Shown in pieces: positions 52,724-61,632 of a stretch of DNA of 64,000 bases. The stretch covers positions 930,001 through 994,000 of the forward strand of contig NZ_QGHA01000001.1 in NCBI RefSeq assembly GCF_003148845.1, in the 5' to 3' direction. The DNA is from Mucilaginibacter oryzae. Lineage in GTDB: Bacteria; Bacteroidota; Bacteroidia; Sphingobacteriales; Sphingobacteriaceae. A program made the translations under genes and the position numbers. Positions within the stretch are counted from its first letter, which is position 1, and the number at the start of each line of letters is the position of its first letter. The notes under the pieces were generated by a model. That model was not told the origin of the DNA, did no database searches, and was given only the letters and a program-made list of their open reading frames with translations.

Positions 52724-54046
52724 TTAAATAACAACATGGGCTCTGACTGAAAATACATTTACCGGTCCGCGGTCACCATTGTAGGCAGGATTTTGGATGA
52801 ATTGGTAACCAAGCGATAATTTGAGGTATTTATTAACGTTCGCGCTATAGTAGGTTTCGAGGATGTTTTCGGTTTTATAATTGTTTAGCCTGCCGTCGCC
52901 GATCATGAAGCCATAACCTCCTATAGCAAGGTAGGCCCGATGTTCTGCAGAAATACCATTAATTACGGCAGCTATACCAAATGTATCATCAGGCCGGTGC
53001 CAGGAGCTACCGGCCAAACTCAGGCCAATGCTGCCGCTCCGGTCAATTTCAGTAAATGCCCATGTTGCCGTTTGCCCGTCGTTCCAACTGCCGCGAAAGA
53101 AAAAACCAAGATCATTGGTTAATTCCTGCTCGCCATTGATACTAAATCCGTATTTAACCCCGCCATATTTACGGCCATTGATAACGTCGAGCGAATCGGT
53201 ATGGTTGATATAGCCGTTAATAACCTCCCTGTAATTTGCAGCCTTAGATACATTTCTGAACCCTAAAATCCGGAGTGTTCCTTTCCGTTTACCGAAAATA
53301 AAATTTTTTTGAATTTCTGCCACTTCACCATGGGCTTTGGTGTAGTTATAGTCAAAATCAGGCCCGTTAGCATATGTTGGCACCAATACAGTTCCAACCC
53401 TTAATGCCCAACCCGGAGTAATATATTCAAGCACTAAACCGTCGGTATATCCCCGGGTATTGGCGGGGTAATCCCAGGCGCCCGCACTCATCAGCGACCA
53501 GTTCATGAATTGTGTACGAGGGTCATGGCTAAAGCTATTATTGTCGAACAGATCAGCAATGGCAAATTTCCCCGCAGTGATCGTAATTCTTTTGCGGGGA
53601 ACCAATTCCGTTATCTGGTTGGCATTATCTATAGCTGTGTCTGCTTCTTTACCCAGGGCAATATACTGCCGATAAAAAAGCCGGGCCAGGTACAAGGCCG
53701 GCGCCGAATTGCCAATACGGAAAGTTTCTCCGTTGGGAAAACCTGCTACGCCAACCGCGCTGCTAAAGCCTCTGCCGCCAGAAATCTCCGGGTTAAAGTA
53801 AACCGATGCTCCTTTCCATAATCTTGCACCCATAAACATAGTTGTAGTTAATGACAATGCTTGTTCAGCATCGGGTTGCAGACTATTTTTACCGCTATAG
53901 GGCGCATGAAAAGCCGGGTGGCTTTGATTAATAGCGGTAAGCTGAAAATGAAAGTTAAAACGATTGGTTAGCGTGTCTGCCTGCTGGGCAATAGTAACAG
54001 TAACCACAAATAATAATATTGCCAGTAATAGTGATAATTTTTTCAT
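52724..54046 (-). CDS. OprB-like carbohydrate porin family protein
   Basis: 440 residues from the ATG at 54044-54046 (MKKLSLLLAILLFVV), with a signal peptide cleaved after IAQ. It is a beta-barrel with the OprB-type start RFNFHFQLTAINQSHPAFHA, KGASVYFNPEISGGRGFSS, and ALYLARLFYRQYI; the last residues form the outer-membrane sorting strand (VFSVRAHVVI). It lies 75 bases after the 34-residue peptide gene downstream of mgtA, so it may share the transcript. It likely forms a passive channel for sugars or ions. Confidence 0.8.
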   Translation of the reverse strand: MKKLSLLLAILLFVVTVTIAQQADTLTNRFNFHFQLTAINQSHPAFHAPYSGKNSLQPDAEQALSLTTTMFMGARLWKGASVYFNPEISGGRGFSSAVGVAGFPNGETFRIGNSAPALYLARLFYRQYIALGKEADTAIDNANQITELVPRKRITITAGKFAIADLFDNNSFSHDPRTQFMNWSLMSAGAWDYPANTRGYTDGLVLEYITPGWALRVGTVLVPTYANGPDFDYNYTKAHGEVAEIQKNFIFGKRKGTLRILGFRNVSKAANYREVINGYINHTDSLDVINGRKYGGVKYGFSINGEQELTNDLGFFFRGSWNDGQTATWAFTEIDRSGSIGLSLAGSSWHRPDDTFGIAAVINGISAEHRAYLAIGGYGFMIGDGRLNNYKTENILETYYSANVNKYLKLSLGYQFIQNPAYNGDRGPVNVFSVRAHVVI

Positions 54047-54121
54047 TTGTAAAAAATCGGGCAAAGCAAATCCATCATTCCTGTTTCAGAACTTGCTTTA
54101 GGTATTAAATAATCAGGTTAA

Positions 54122-54226
54122 TTAATGGCGTGGCTTTACAAAAAAATGATCCATCAAAACATTCAGGAGGATAAGGATAATAAGCGCTAACAGCCACCTG
54201 CGCCATTTGAACTTCTTTACAACCAT
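54122..54226 (-). CDS. 34-residue membrane peptide overlapping the mgtA stop
   Basis: ATG at 54224-54226, TAA at 54122-54124. The first ten bases overlap the 3' end of mgtA in another frame (ATGGTTGTAA, the mgtA stop is the TAA). The product has a basic start (MVVKKFKWRRWL), one helix of about 15 hydrophobic residues, and the tail HFFVKPRH. The overlap suggests translational coupling with the transporter. The family is unknown; small membrane peptides such as MgtS or KdpF stabilise P-type ATPases, which is a possible parallel. Confidence 0.6.
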   Translation of the reverse strand: MVVKKFKWRRWLLALIILILLNVLMDHFFVKPRH

Positions 54227-56910
54227 TGATGAAATTTGTTAATGAACCAGTTTTTAATTAGTTGAGTCAGTATACAATAGCTGAGTAAAATTCCGATCAG
54301 CCACGGGAAATAACCAAGCGGCAAAGGCGTTAATTTTAAAGCCGGTGCCAATGGTGAAAAAGGCAGTGCGATACCAATAATCATGATCAGGCTGGTTAAT
54401 GCTACCACAGGTGTAGCGGCCCAGCTTTGGATGAACGGAATCTTGCGTGTCCGGATCATGTGCACGATGAGCGTTTGTGATAGCAAGCCTTCAATAAACC
54501 AGCCGCTTTGAAATAAACTTTGATGTGCCGGTGAATTGGCTTTAAAAAAGAAATACATCACAAAAAAAGTCGCATAATCAAAAACCGAACTGATCGGGCC
54601 TATGTACAGCATGAATTTGCTGATGCCGCGGGCATCCCACTTTTGCGGCCTTTCAATAAAATCCTCATCCATACTATCCCAGGGAATAGAGGTCTGCGAC
54701 AGGTCATATAATAAATTTTGCACCAATAGTTGAATTGGCAGCATAGGCAAAAATGGTAAAAATGCACTTGCACCCAGCATACTGAACATGTTGCCATAGT
54801 TACTGCTTGCTGTCATTTTAATATATTTAATGATATTGCCGAATGTCCGGCGGCCGTAGATCACACCTTTCCGTAGCACCATCAGGTCTTTTTCCAGCAG
54901 GATGATATCCGCACTTTCCTTCGCTATATCTACTGCAGTATCAACAGAAATACCCACGTCGGCATCCCGCAAGGCAGCCGCGTCATTAATACCATCGCCC
55001 ATAAAGCCAACGGTATGGCCTTTAGCCTGGAGCAGTTTAACCACGCGTGCCTTTTGTATTGGGCTAAGTTTGGCCAATATGCTGGTTTTTTTCAGTTGCG
55101 CGGCAAGCTCATGATCGTCCAGGTTTTCAATATCGTTACCTAACAGGATATTTTGTACAGGTATACCTACATCTCTGCAAATCTTGCCGGTAACAATTTC
55201 ATTATCGCCGGTCAGCACTTTAATTTTCACCCCCAACTTATGCAGCCCTTCAATGGCTGGTTTGGCCGATGGCTTGGCAGGATCTAAAAAGCCTATAAAT
55301 CCGGTTAATACCATATTGCTTTCATCGGCAACCGAATAGGTTAGCGGCCACTTATCATCTTCTTTAATAGCAATAAGCAGCACACGTAAACCTTCTTCGT
55401 TCAATTTTCGGGAGGTGTCTAAAACGGTTTTGCGCATGGCGGCATCCATCGGTACAATCCTGTCATTTTTAATCTGCAGTTGTTTGTCTTCTCCCGGGTC
55501 AAATGCATGCGAGCACAATTCCAGCATTTCTTCAACCGCGCCTTTACAGATCAGTAAATGTTTACCGTTTTTTTCTTCCAGGATCACGCTCATCCGCCTG
55601 CGCTGAAAATCGAACGGTATTTCATCTATCTTTTTAAAATGTTCATCAGCTTTTACACAGCTATGAATTTCAGCGTGTTCCAGAACAGCAATATCCAATA
55701 AATTTTTCAAGCCGGTTTGATGAAAGCTGTTGAGGTAAGCCCATTTCATCACTTCATCATCTTCATCGCCAAAAACATTCAGGTGCCTTTCCAACACAAT
55801 CTTATCTATAGTGAGCGTTCCGGTTTTATCGGTGCACAAAATATCCATAGCCCCTATGTTTTGAATAGCGTTAAGGCGTTTTACAATCACCTTTCGCTTA
55901 CTCATATTTTTTGCGCCTTTAGCCAGGTTGGCGGTAACTATCATAGGCAGCATTTCGGGTGTAAGGCCAACCGCTACCGAGATACCAAACAGCAGGGCCT
56001 CAAACCAATTGCCCTTGGTAAAGCCGTTGACCAGGAAAACCAAAGGCACCATCACCAGCATAAAGCGGATAAGCAGCCAGCTCACTTTGTTTACGCCTTT
56101 ATCAAAACTGGTTTCCGCACGTTTGCCGGTAATAGCTTTGCCTATACTTCCAAAATAGGTAGAGTTGCCTGTGGCAACTACAATTGCCGTAGCCGTGCCG
56201 CTCACCACGTTAGTACCCATGAAACAAATATTTTCCAAATCAAGAGGCGATTTGCCGCCTGCATCTTTGATAGGCTGTTCCCTCTTTTCAAGCGGCAACG
56301 ATTCGCCAGTTAGTATCGCCTGGCTAACAAAAAGATCTTTGGATTGCATCACCCTGCAATCTGCAGGTATCATATCACCGGCACTCAAATGAACAATATC
56401 ACCCGGCACAAGCTGCTTAATATCGATTTCCTTTTTATCCCCATCTTTACGCAACACCGTGGCGGTGGTCTTCACCATACTTTTAAGCTCCTCCGCAGCT
56501 TTATTGCTGGTAAATTCCTGCCAGAAACGAAGCAATGAACTCAGGCTGATCATAACACAAACCACAATTACGGTTTTATAACTTTTATCTGCCGGTGCCG
56601 CGATCAGCACATCGGTTATAAACGATACAATGGCCAGAACGATTAAAACCGCAATGAAAGGATTTAAAAATGCCTGGAAGAGTTGAACATACCAGGCAGG
56701 CGCTTTTTCGTGCTCAATCTCGTTCAAACCGAAAAGCTTCCTTTTTTCCGTAACATTAGCGGCGGAGAGGCCTTGCTCGTGACTATCCAGCATAGCGAGG
56801 ACGTAACCGGTATCGCCGCATGATGCATTTTGTAATTTGGCAACAGCCATTTGATCCTGATCATGGGCTGATTTACCGGTTATTTTTGGGGTAATATTTT
56901 TGATACTCAT
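54217..56910 (-). CDS. mgtA: Magnesium-translocating P-type ATPase
   Basis: 897 residues, standard for MgtA/MgtB. Domains in order: N-terminal extension, two membrane helices, actuator domain with ILTGESLP, the phosphorylated Asp in CTDKTGTLTIDK (about residue 361), nucleotide-binding domain, hinge MGDGINDAAALRDADVGIS (about 637), and six C-terminal helices. The C-terminal region LLYDLSQTSIPWDSMDEDFI is characteristic of the MgtA branch. It imports Mg2+ at the inner membrane. The divergent two-component pair at 57398-59460 may control it. Confidence 0.95.
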   Translation of the reverse strand: MSIKNITPKITGKSAHDQDQMAVAKLQNASCGDTGYVLAMLDSHEQGLSAANVTEKRKLFGLNEIEHEKAPAWYVQLFQAFLNPFIAVLIVLAIVSFITDVLIAAPADKSYKTVIVVCVMISLSSLLRFWQEFTSNKAAEELKSMVKTTATVLRKDGDKKEIDIKQLVPGDIVHLSAGDMIPADCRVMQSKDLFVSQAILTGESLPLEKREQPIKDAGGKSPLDLENICFMGTNVVSGTATAIVVATGNSTYFGSIGKAITGKRAETSFDKGVNKVSWLLIRFMLVMVPLVFLVNGFTKGNWFEALLFGISVAVGLTPEMLPMIVTANLAKGAKNMSKRKVIVKRLNAIQNIGAMDILCTDKTGTLTIDKIVLERHLNVFGDEDDEVMKWAYLNSFHQTGLKNLLDIAVLEHAEIHSCVKADEHFKKIDEIPFDFQRRRMSVILEEKNGKHLLICKGAVEEMLELCSHAFDPGEDKQLQIKNDRIVPMDAAMRKTVLDTSRKLNEEGLRVLLIAIKEDDKWPLTYSVADESNMVLTGFIGFLDPAKPSAKPAIEGLHKLGVKIKVLTGDNEIVTGKICRDVGIPVQNILLGNDIENLDDHELAAQLKKTSILAKLSPIQKARVVKLLQAKGHTVGFMGDGINDAAALRDADVGISVDTAVDIAKESADIILLEKDLMVLRKGVIYGRRTFGNIIKYIKMTASSNYGNMFSMLGASAFLPFLPMLPIQLLVQNLLYDLSQTSIPWDSMDEDFIERPQKWDARGISKFMLYIGPISSVFDYATFFVMYFFFKANSPAHQSLFQSGWFIEGLLSQTLIVHMIRTRKIPFIQSWAATPVVALTSLIMIIGIALPFSPLAPALKLTPLPLGYFPWLIGILLSYCILTQLIKNWFINKFHQWL

Positions 56911-56961
56911 TATTTTTAAATTAATGATGGGCAGATTAAATAGTTGAGGCGGTGAAGTATA

Positions 56962-57150
56962 TTAATCAACTTCCAATACATCTTTGCCGTGGCAGATGGG
57001 TATATTTAATGCAAAGCTTACACCACCCTGAATGCAGGCAGCCAGCGGACTATCGGTATTAGCGGATAAGTAAGTTTGAACTGTTTTAAGCTTTTTCGCC
57101 TTTACTTTAAAGCGGTATGCTTTTGTTAGTTTTTTTTCATTGTTGCGCAT
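56962..57150 (-). CDS. Small ORF upstream of mgtA
   Basis: 62 residues. The N-terminal half is very basic (RNNEKKLTKAYRFKVKAKKL), and the C-terminal half has two Cys and no membrane segment. It ends 51 bases before the mgtA start and could be a leader or a small regulatory protein. The family is not recognised. No Mg2+-sensing M-box RNA was seen in the upstream 57151-57397 gap. Confidence 0.5.
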   Translation of the reverse strand: MRNNEKKLTKAYRFKVKAKKLKTVQTYLSANTDSPLAACIQGGVSFALNIPICHGKDVLEVD

Positions 57151-57385
57151 AACATTAGTTTTAACCCGGCACCGGGCTGCGCTACATGAGCGGTCCGGTA
57201 TTAGCGGGAGTTAATAATATTGATTTTGAGTTTACTCGGACCTGTATCCATTTTGAATAAGCTTAAGTGCAATTTATCTGATTTGCGCTGCAAAGGTATT
57301 TACCGCCTTTTTTAAACACCGTTAGAGAGTTGTTATAAATAAATTAGAAATTCATTAGAGCCGATTATGTATCGATAAACTTGGC

Positions 57386-57393
57386 TAATTTTG
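57386..57393 (+). promoter_or_regulatory. Candidate promoter of the response regulator gene (-7 box TAATTTTG)
   Basis: TAATTTTG matches TAnnTTTG, and the box ends four bases before the ATG at 57398. The transcript would start at or next to the start codon. No -33 element is certain. The gap 57151-57397 otherwise shows no gene. Confidence 0.4.
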
Positions 57394-57397
57394 AAAT

Positions 57398-58087
57398 ATG
57401 CTTCACCTTTTAATCATAGAAGACGATGAGCGGGTAGCCACTGTGATACGCCGGGGACTGTTAGAAGCCGGACACCAAGTAAGTGTGGCTTATGACGGAC
57501 AAATGGGCTACAAACTTGCAATCCGGGAAAAACCCGATGTAATTATTATGGATATTATTATACCTAAGATTGGCGGCCTTGAGCTTTGTAAAATGATCAA
57601 AAACGAGCACCCGGAAATTCCGGTGATCATGCTGACCGCGCTGGGTACTACCGATGATAAGGTGGAGGGGTTTGATGCAGGAGCGGATGACTATCTGGTT
57701 AAACCATTTGATTTCAGGGAGCTGGAAGTACGGGTACGGGTATTGGCCAAAAGAAATAATATAGCTTTAAAGTCGGAAACGGGCAACCTCCTGCAAAAAG
57801 CCGACCTGGAAATGGACACTAAAACCAAAACTGTGCGCCGCGCCGGTTTAGAAATTAACCTTACACCCAAAGAATTTAAATTGCTCGAATACCTGATGCG
57901 CAACAGCGAACGCGTATTGTCGAGGTCGGAGATTAGTGAGGCCGTTTGGGAAACCACGTTTGATACAGGCACCAACTTTATAGACGTTTACATGAATTAC
58001 CTCCGCAAAAAAATAGATCGTGATTTTACCATCAAGCTTATTCATACCAAACCGGGCATGGGGTTTATTTTCAAGGCAGAATCATGA
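57398..58087 (+). CDS. Response regulator, OmpR/PhoB family
   Basis: 229 residues. The receiver domain has acidic residues EDDE at 8-11, the phospho-acceptor Asp52 in VIIMDIIIPK and the Lys in DDYLVKPFDF. The C-terminal winged helix (about 130-229) has NLTPKEFKLLEYLMRNSERV and VDVYMNYLRKKID. It is co-transcribed with the histidine kinase (four-base overlap) and diverges from the mgtA group, so it may regulate Mg2+ uptake and the porin. Confidence 0.93.
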   Translation: MLHLLIIEDDERVATVIRRGLLEAGHQVSVAYDGQMGYKLAIREKPDVIIMDIIIPKIGGLELCKMIKNEHPEIPVIMLTALGTTDDKVEGFDAGADDYLVKPFDFRELEVRVRVLAKRNNIALKSETGNLLQKADLEMDTKTKTVRRAGLEINLTPKEFKLLEYLMRNSERVLSRSEISEAVWETTFDTGTNFIDVYMNYLRKKIDRDFTIKLIHTKPGMGFIFKAES

Positions 58088-59460
58088 CCATACGCAAACG
58101 GCTTACCCTTTTATTCACTTCTATTATAGCCTTACTGCTTTTGGCCTTTGCGCTGGTCATTTATTTTTCACTTGCTCAGAACCGGGAAGAGGAGTACTAT
58201 AATTTATTGCACCATACCGCTATAACCAAGGCTAACCTGTTATTAGATGCCAAAGTACAGCCATCTGTTTTACAGCTGATTTACCGCAATGCAGAAAATT
58301 CTTTGTTTCAGGAAGAAGTAGCCATTTATGATCCGTCTTTCCATTTACTTTACCACGATGCTGTAGACATAGATAAAGTAAAAGAAACCCGGAAGATGAT
58401 TGATGAGATCGTTAGCAAAAAACAGATCAGGTTTTACCAGGGAAGTTTGCAGGTGGTAGGATTTTTATATCATCATCATCAAAAGGATTATATCATAACT
58501 GCCGCTGCCAATGATGAATCTGGTTACAGCAAACTCATTAATTTAAAGTATACGCTGATTATAAGCTTTTTTGTGGCCATCATATTCGTTTATATGGCCG
58601 GGCAATTTTTTGCCAGCAAGGCGCTCAAACCCGTGTCTGACCTGGTGGATGAAGTTGAAGAAATTACAGCGACTAACTTAGACCTCCGCATCAAAGAAGG
58701 GAACGGTAAGGACGAAATAGCTGAGTTGGCAATCACTTTTAATGCTATGTTAAACCGGCTTGAAAAGTCATTTGATGCGCAAAAAGAGTTTGTTTCTAAT
58801 ATATCGCATGAGTTGAGGACACCGCTTACAGCTATGCTAACCGAATTACAGGTAACCTTAGAAAAAGAACGAGACAATCAATTTTATAAAGACTCCATTA
58901 CGCATGCCGTAAGTGATGCCCAGAAGTTGGTAAAACTTTCCAACAGTTTGCTGGACATGGCTAAAGCCAATTATGACCATACGGAGATTTCGTTTAAAGA
59001 AGTAAGGCTGGACGAACTATTGCTTGACGCAAGAAATGACGTTCTGCACAATCAACGCGATTTTAAGATCAATTTAACCTTTGAACAAGAAATAGAAGAC
59101 GATGATCTTATTTCGGTGATGGGTAATGAATACCTGTTAAAGGTGGCCTTTATGAATCTGATTGAAAATGGCTGCAAGTTCTCTTCAGATCACGAGTGTT
59201 CGGTATCCATTAGGTACCTGCCTCAAAACATCATCCTCAGTTTTAAAAATAAAGGTGCAGGTATTAGTCAGGAAGAACTGCCCAAAATCTTTAAGGCATT
59301 TTACAGGGGCGAAAATCAAAAAGTTTCATTTGGAAACGGGATAGGCCTTTCGCTCACCAAAAAAATAATTGAATTGCACCATGGGACTATTAATGTTGAT
59401 TCTGTATTAGGCCAAGGAGCTACATTTAGTGTTGAGATGCCTCATATATGTAGCGTTTGA
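58084..59460 (+). CDS. Sensor histidine kinase
   Basis: 458 residues. Two membrane helices (about 9-30 and 157-178) enclose a periplasmic sensor of about 125 residues; a HAMP domain follows (about 178-230), then HisKA with the phospho-acceptor His242 (FVSNISHELRTPLTAM) and HATPase_c with FMNLIENGCKFS, NKGAGISQEELP and FGNGIGLSLTKK. It is the partner of the response regulator before it. The periplasmic ligand is unknown. Confidence 0.92.
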   Translation: MTIRKRLTLLFTSIIALLLLAFALVIYFSLAQNREEEYYNLLHHTAITKANLLLDAKVQPSVLQLIYRNAENSLFQEEVAIYDPSFHLLYHDAVDIDKVKETRKMIDEIVSKKQIRFYQGSLQVVGFLYHHHQKDYIITAAANDESGYSKLINLKYTLIISFFVAIIFVYMAGQFFASKALKPVSDLVDEVEEITATNLDLRIKEGNGKDEIAELAITFNAMLNRLEKSFDAQKEFVSNISHELRTPLTAMLTELQVTLEKERDNQFYKDSITHAVSDAQKLVKLSNSLLDMAKANYDHTEISFKEVRLDELLLDARNDVLHNQRDFKINLTFEQEIEDDDLISVMGNEYLLKVAFMNLIENGCKFSSDHECSVSIRYLPQNIILSFKNKGAGISQEELPKIFKAFYRGENQKVSFGNGIGLSLTKKIIELHHGTINVDSVLGQGATFSVEMPHICSV

Positions 59461-59513
59461 TTAAATTACTAACTGATTGAGGTGAATTACTAAAGGCCTA
59501 TGGAGAAATAAAG

Positions 59514-59547
59514 AAGGGCAAGCGACCGATTTCTCGTGCTTGCCCTT
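59514..59547 (-). terminator. Terminator of tRNA-Asn
   Basis: AAGGGCAAGC (59514-59523) and GCTTGCCCTT (59538-59547) form a ten-base-pair stem with a 14-base loop. On the minus strand it follows the tRNA end by five bases and is followed by CTTTATTT. It also lies downstream of the histidine kinase gene on the plus strand. Confidence 0.75.
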
Positions 59548-59551
59548 TTGG

Positions 59552-59625
59552 CTCCTGAGGCTGGGCTCGAACCAGCGACCCTCTGATTAACAGTCAGATG
59601 CTCTAACCGGCTGAGCTACTCAGGA
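59552..59625 (-). tRNA. tRNA-Asn (anticodon GTT)
   Basis: The 74-base gene folds into a complete cloverleaf: acceptor TCCTGAG/CTCAGGA, D arm GCTCAGCCGGTTAGAGC, anticodon arm TCTGACTGTTAATCAGA with GTT, variable loop GGGTC, and T arm GCTGGTTCGAGCCCAGC. The discriminator base is G. The CCA end is not fully encoded. Confidence 0.96.
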
Positions 59626-59753
59626 GTGTTTTCCGGTTTGTAGTGGGGCAAAAGTATAATTTCCGGCGATATTTCACAATTTTATTTAGCAAATAATTAA
59701 CATATTCATCAATTAAAATAAAGGCTGAAATTCGTATAGCAACTAATTACCTG

Positions 59754-60134
59754 TTAATCACAAACATGCACCAGGTGACCGTCGGAATCTTCTATAATAA
59801 ATTCCCTGCCGTATGATCGGCGGATAATTTGCTGGACTATAACCGCACCCTTGCCGGTTACTTCAGTATAAAAAGCCTCAATTTCCGGTACCCGCAAAAT
59901 AAAATCGGGCATACCTTTTCGTATTGTATCATTACGATGAATTATATCACCATCACTTTTACCAAAATGCACCTGGTGACCATCCCTTTGAACAATGCCG
60001 TAAACCGGCGGTTCTTCAAAAAAATAGTCAACCAGCTCAAAACCCAAAACATTAATGTAGTACTCTGCTGTTTTTACCACGTTGGGCACAACGATCTGGG
60101 CCGCCGTTCCGGTTATTTGCGGATTATTATTCAT
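59754..60134 (-). CDS. VOC (glyoxalase/bleomycin-resistance) family protein
   Basis: 126 residues from the ATG at 60132-60134 (MNNNPQITGTAAQIVVPNVV). It consists of paired VOC beta-alpha-beta units: VKTAEYYINVLGFELVDYFF and FILRVPEIEAFYTEVTGKGA, ending GREFIIEDSDGHLVHVCD with metal-binding Glu/His residues (REFIIED, HLVHV). Its substrate cannot be told; such proteins include glyoxalases and resistance proteins. Confidence 0.8.
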   Translation of the reverse strand: MNNNPQITGTAAQIVVPNVVKTAEYYINVLGFELVDYFFEEPPVYGIVQRDGHQVHFGKSDGDIIHRNDTIRKGMPDFILRVPEIEAFYTEVTGKGAVIVQQIIRRSYGREFIIEDSDGHLVHVCD

Positions 60135-60264
60135 TGACTGAAGTTTGAGTAACAAGGTATCCGATACAAGATTATAAAGATAGCAAAGGGATATCGGATT
60201 TAAAAGATTGCCCTACGAACGTTCAGAACAATCTTTTACTTAACTTTAACTGTTTATAAACCGG

Positions 60265-61515
60265 TTAATTAACACCGGCCGGTTTTTGCCAAAAAGTTTC
60301 GGGGTTATTGGTCGCGTATTCCATGCTCCCCCTCACCAAACGTTTAGCGGCATTAATACTATTATAACCAGTTGGGTATAAATTAATATATTCCGTTACT
60401 CCCTTATTGGGTTTATTAGTCTCTAAATCCCATTCGCTTCTTACCGGGCACTGCAGCCAGTATAGGTTTTTCGACATGTAGTAACCCAGGTAATAATCGC
60501 GGTTTTGTTTGTTTTGGTTATTCCAGTTGGCGTCATCGTTCAGCACAAGATCGGCAAGCTGGTTATTATATAATTTATTACGTACCTCCTCGATATTAAG
60601 CAGGGTTCCACTCTTATCGGTAACGTAGGCATTAAATGTAGGGTCCATCCAAACCCATTTATTTAACGTACGCGACCAAACAACGGTTATTACATGGCAA
60701 TCGTTATCCAATGTGTCTTTAGGCAAACAGGTAACCATGCGTGCCTTAAAACCTTCGGCCTGGTAGGCATCTTTTAATATAGTGGCCATCATACGGCAGT
60801 TAATCCCACGGTTTTCCTTTTTGCAAACCTCTATCAAATCAATACCATTTTTTAAGGCCGGATTGTTCGAGTTGCCATCGTGCCTGACGGAGTTGTGTAC
60901 CCATAGCAGCAAATTTTTTATTTTACTGATCTCATCTCCGTTTCCGGCTACCGAATCGAGTTTATATTTATTTTTAAAAGTGATCAAATCGGCAGCATCA
61001 GCGCTTTGGTAAGTAAACACAGGCAAATCTTTATCAACAACATGGTTGTAAGCGCCCGATTTACTTAATATATAACCCATGTCACCCCTTTCGCGGATCA
61101 ACATTAAGGCATCCTGATAGCGTTTTTCTTTACGCAGGCTCTTCAGGTCGTCATCTACTTTGGTGGTAATATATCTGTTATAGCCTAAACTTGCACATTT
61201 TTCGAAGGCGGTTAGCGCCTCTGCTTTCCTGCCCAGCAAAGCTTCATAGCAGGCTATATTATAATACATTCCCGGTTCCCAACCTTTAAAATCAGCTTTA
61301 ACACTATCGGGCAACGCGTCATATTTGCGTGTCCATTGTTTTAGCAGGGTATCGGCACGCAAATAATCACTTTTTTCAGATGCCGCGCGTCGGTTCTCTT
61401 CAAGCCTGGTACTATAATCTTTAAACGCCTGTGCCGGAGCAGATAGCTTTTTTGTTTGGCTGAATAAAAGCATTGCCGGCAGGCATAACAGGATAGTTAA
61501 CAGATTTTTTTTCAT
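60265..61515 (-). CDS. Exported transglutaminase-like protein
   Basis: 416 residues with signal peptide MKKNLLTILLCLPAMLLFSQ. A TPR-like segment (about 75-140) precedes the transglutaminase-like core with a plausible triad: Cys240 in GINCRMMA, His274 in CHVITVVW and Asp291 in WMDPTFNAYV. Such proteins act as peptidases or crosslinkers in the periplasm. It is a single gene downstream of the cytochrome gene, 117 bases away. Confidence 0.85.
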   Translation of the reverse strand: MKKNLLTILLCLPAMLLFSQTKKLSAPAQAFKDYSTRLEENRRAASEKSDYLRADTLLKQWTRKYDALPDSVKADFKGWEPGMYYNIACYEALLGRKAEALTAFEKCASLGYNRYITTKVDDDLKSLRKEKRYQDALMLIRERGDMGYILSKSGAYNHVVDKDLPVFTYQSADAADLITFKNKYKLDSVAGNGDEISKIKNLLLWVHNSVRHDGNSNNPALKNGIDLIEVCKKENRGINCRMMATILKDAYQAEGFKARMVTCLPKDTLDNDCHVITVVWSRTLNKWVWMDPTFNAYVTDKSGTLLNIEEVRNKLYNNQLADLVLNDDANWNNQNKQNRDYYLGYYMSKNLYWLQCPVRSEWDLETNKPNKGVTEYINLYPTGYNSINAAKRLVRGSMEYATNNPETFWQKPAGVN

Positions 61516-61632
61516 GATATTGTTTAAATTGCTTATTAACCAAGATGATCAATACGGCAAAAACGTTGCAGGCTGAATATTTTTTTGATATCCAGTCCCA
61601 CTAAAAACATCAGCTAAAACTCCGGTTCCTGC

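Noticed and set aside
55717..56313. 198-residue open frame on the plus strand
   Set aside because: It is antisense to mgtA; no family feature is present.
57151..57397. Mg2+-sensing riboswitch (M-box) upstream of mgtA
   Set aside because: No conserved M-box core or multi-stem structure was recognised in the gap.
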